Origin: Truepera sp. bin119 | GTDB lineage: Bacteria; Deinococcota; Deinococci; Deinococcales; Trueperaceae | Direction of reading: 5' to 3' | Length of the DNA stretch: 64,000 bases | Assembly (NCBI GenBank): GCA_002239005.1 | Contig: MPNL01000006.1 | Span: 1 to 64,000 of the forward strand | In this document: one piece after another, positions 63,032-64,000 of the stretch | How positions within the stretch are numbered: position 1 is the first letter of the stretch | How the letters are laid out: every line of letters begins with the position of its first letter | The notes under the pieces: generated by a model | Told to the model about the DNA's origin: nothing | Database searches by the model: none | What the model saw: only the letters and a program-made list of their open reading frames with translations | Position numbers and translations under genes: made by a program

Positions 63032-63886
63032 TCAGTTGGGGGGGTCGAGGCCGCGCAGTGTTTCGAGGTCGCGGCGGTGGCCCTCGCCTTCGTCGCCGAG
63101 GGGTGTTTCCAGGATCATGGGCAACGTCCGTAGGCGGGGGTCGTGCACGATCCGGGCGAAGAACTCGGGACCGATCTCCCCGGTGGCGATGGAGGCGTGG
63201 CGGTCCTTGTGTGCTCCCAACGGGAACTTTGAGTCGTTCAGGTGGATAGCCTCGAGCCGCTCTAGCCCGACCGCCTGGTCGATCGCCTCGAGCAGCGCCT
63301 CGTAGCCGGCGTCGTCGCGTAGGTCGTAGCCGGCGGCGAAGGCGTGACACGAGTCGAGGCAGACCCCGAGGCGCTGCGGCTCGTCGACTAGTCCGACGAT
63401 GCGCCCTAGCTGCTCGAAGCGGCTGCCCAGCACCGTGCCTTGCCCAGCGGTGTTCTCGAGCAGTACCCGGGCCGACAGGTCGGACCGCCCGGCGAAGGCC
63501 TCATCGAGGGAGCGGGCGACCCCCTCGAGCCCCTCGTCCTCGCCAGCGTCTAGGTGTGCCCCGGGGTGTAGTACCAGCCCGGGGATGCCTAGGAGGCTGC
63601 AGCGCTCCAACTCGTCTATGAGCGCCAGCCTTGACTTCCGAAGTGTCTCCTCGTCGGTGCTGCACAGGTTGATCAGGTACGAAGCGTGGGCTACGACAGG
63701 GACGGGGTCGGCCTCGTGGGCGGATCGAAAGCGCGCGACCGCCTCCTCGGCAAGCGGCTTTGCGCTCCACCGATTGGCATTCTTCACGAAGATTTGTAGG
63801 GCGTCGCAGCCGATCTCGCGGCCACGGGTGAAGGCCTTGTCCACACCTCCGGCGACGGATACGTGAGCCCCCAAGGGTGCAGTCAT
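63032..63886 (-). CDS. nfo: endonuclease IV
   Basis: AP endonuclease of base-excision repair with a three-zinc TIM barrel. 284 residues from ATG 63886. GAHVSVAGGVDKAFTRGREIGCDALQIFVKN (7-37), VVAHASYLINL (about 65), LGIPGLVLHPGAHL (about 97), ARVLLENTAGQGTVLG (about 137-152), GVCLDSCHAFAAGYD (about 173-187) and IHLNDSKFPLGAHKDRHASIATGEIG (about 212-237) cover the zinc ligands. TACACT lies 7 bases before the ATG (leaderless). Confidence 0.95.
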   Translation of the reverse strand: MTAPLGAHVSVAGGVDKAFTRGREIGCDALQIFVKNANRWSAKPLAEEAVARFRSAHEADPVPVVAHASYLINLCSTDEETLRKSRLALIDELERCSLLGIPGLVLHPGAHLDAGEDEGLEGVARSLDEAFAGRSDLSARVLLENTAGQGTVLGSRFEQLGRIVGLVDEPQRLGVCLDSCHAFAAGYDLRDDAGYEALLEAIDQAVGLERLEAIHLNDSKFPLGAHKDRHASIATGEIGPEFFARIVHDPRLRTLPMILETPLGDEGEGHRRDLETLRGLDPPN

Positions 63887-63893
63887 GGGGAAG

Positions 63894-63899
63894 AGTGTA
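63894..63899 (-). promoter_or_regulatory. leaderless -10 box (TACACT) of nfo
   Basis: TACACT read leftward, 7 bases before the nfo ATG at 63886. Confidence 0.6.
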
Positions 63900-63928
63900 A
63901 CCTGTGACCTTGCCCCCGTCGTCGCACT

Positions 63929-63965
63929 CCCGATCAAGGATCGGTTTGTAGAATCCTTGATCGGG
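63929..63965. terminator. 13-bp stem-loop upstream of nfo
   Basis: CCCGATCAAGGAT and ATCCTTGATCGGG pair perfectly across an 11-base loop, followed by TCCTCTCTCTT on the plus strand. It probably ends a transcript coming from beyond the right edge before the nfo promoter. Confidence 0.6.
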
Positions 63966-64000
63966 TCCTCTCTCTTACCTGGGGATGCCCTCTAAACGCA

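Overview
This 64 kb stretch of GC-rich bacterial chromosome most likely comes from a member of the Deinococcota (Deinococcus-Thermus), possibly a deep branch. The EF-Tu sequence carries the Thermus-like insertion in domain 1, S12 and L36 resemble Thermus and Deinococcus forms, and the order secY-adk-map-infA-rpmJ-rpsM-rpsK-rpsD-rpoA-rplQ matches that group. At least a dozen genes have a TANNNT-type -10 box only 5-7 bases before the start codon and no Shine-Dalgarno sequence. This is the leaderless-mRNA arrangement known from Deinococcus. No rRNA or tRNA gene was recognised.

Layout. 0-18 kb is a mosaic of single genes: an operator-bearing small gene, an Asp/Asn beta-hydroxylase family protein, purine nucleoside phosphorylase, a secreted HNH nuclease in an AT-richer patch, a CinA-like/NadD-like fusion, an aldo/keto reductase coupled to a TIGR04076-type protein, chorismate mutase AroH, TldD/TldE, a group II PLP decarboxylase, glycerate 2-kinase, a tandem-Cache exported protein with a small zinc-ribbon protein, and Sua5. 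18-37 kb is one continuous translation superoperon: str (rpsL, rpsG, fusA, tuf), S10 (rpsJ to rpsQ), spc (rplN to rpmJ, with secY, adk, map, infA) and alpha (rpsM, rpsK, rpsD, rpoA, rplQ). Most junctions overlap by a few bases. A stem-loop plus T-tract sits between rpsG and fusA.

37-53 kb holds ppk2, deoB, a fused tilS-tadA, lepA, scpB, the shikimate operon aroC-aroK-aroB-aroQ, ftsH, dnaB, a decayed IS with a cluster of short repeats, and prmA preceded by a small coupled gene. 53-58 kb contains a 130-bp MITE-like element, a cytochrome P460-type protein, and a BlaI repressor / M56 metalloprotease / HtrA protease block. A clear operator overlaps the blaI promoter, and the htrA frame is broken in a G9 run. 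58-64 kb carries a flavin reductase domain protein, a decayed stretch, an RhlE-type helicase, a two-repeat CRISPR-like unit without cas genes, an EndoIII-like glycosylase, a DinB-fold protein and endonuclease IV.

Core growth functions (ribosome, EF-G, EF-Tu, SecY, RNA polymerase alpha, LepA, Sua5, TilS/TadA, PrmA) dominate. Around them are nucleotide salvage (DeoD, DeoB), aromatic amino-acid synthesis (AroB, C, K, Q, H) and base-excision repair (EndoIII-like, Nfo). Accessory material is confined to intergenic patches near 2.7-3.8, 10.2-10.7, 12.2-12.7, 51-52.6, 53.6-54.1, 58.7-59.7 and 60.9-61.6 kb. These hold relics of at least two IS families, one MITE and the CRISPR-like unit. The strongest leads for something new are the two domain fusions, the BlaI/M56/HtrA block, the short-repeat cluster at the broken IS, the orphan CRISPR-like unit, and the perfect operator at the window's left end.
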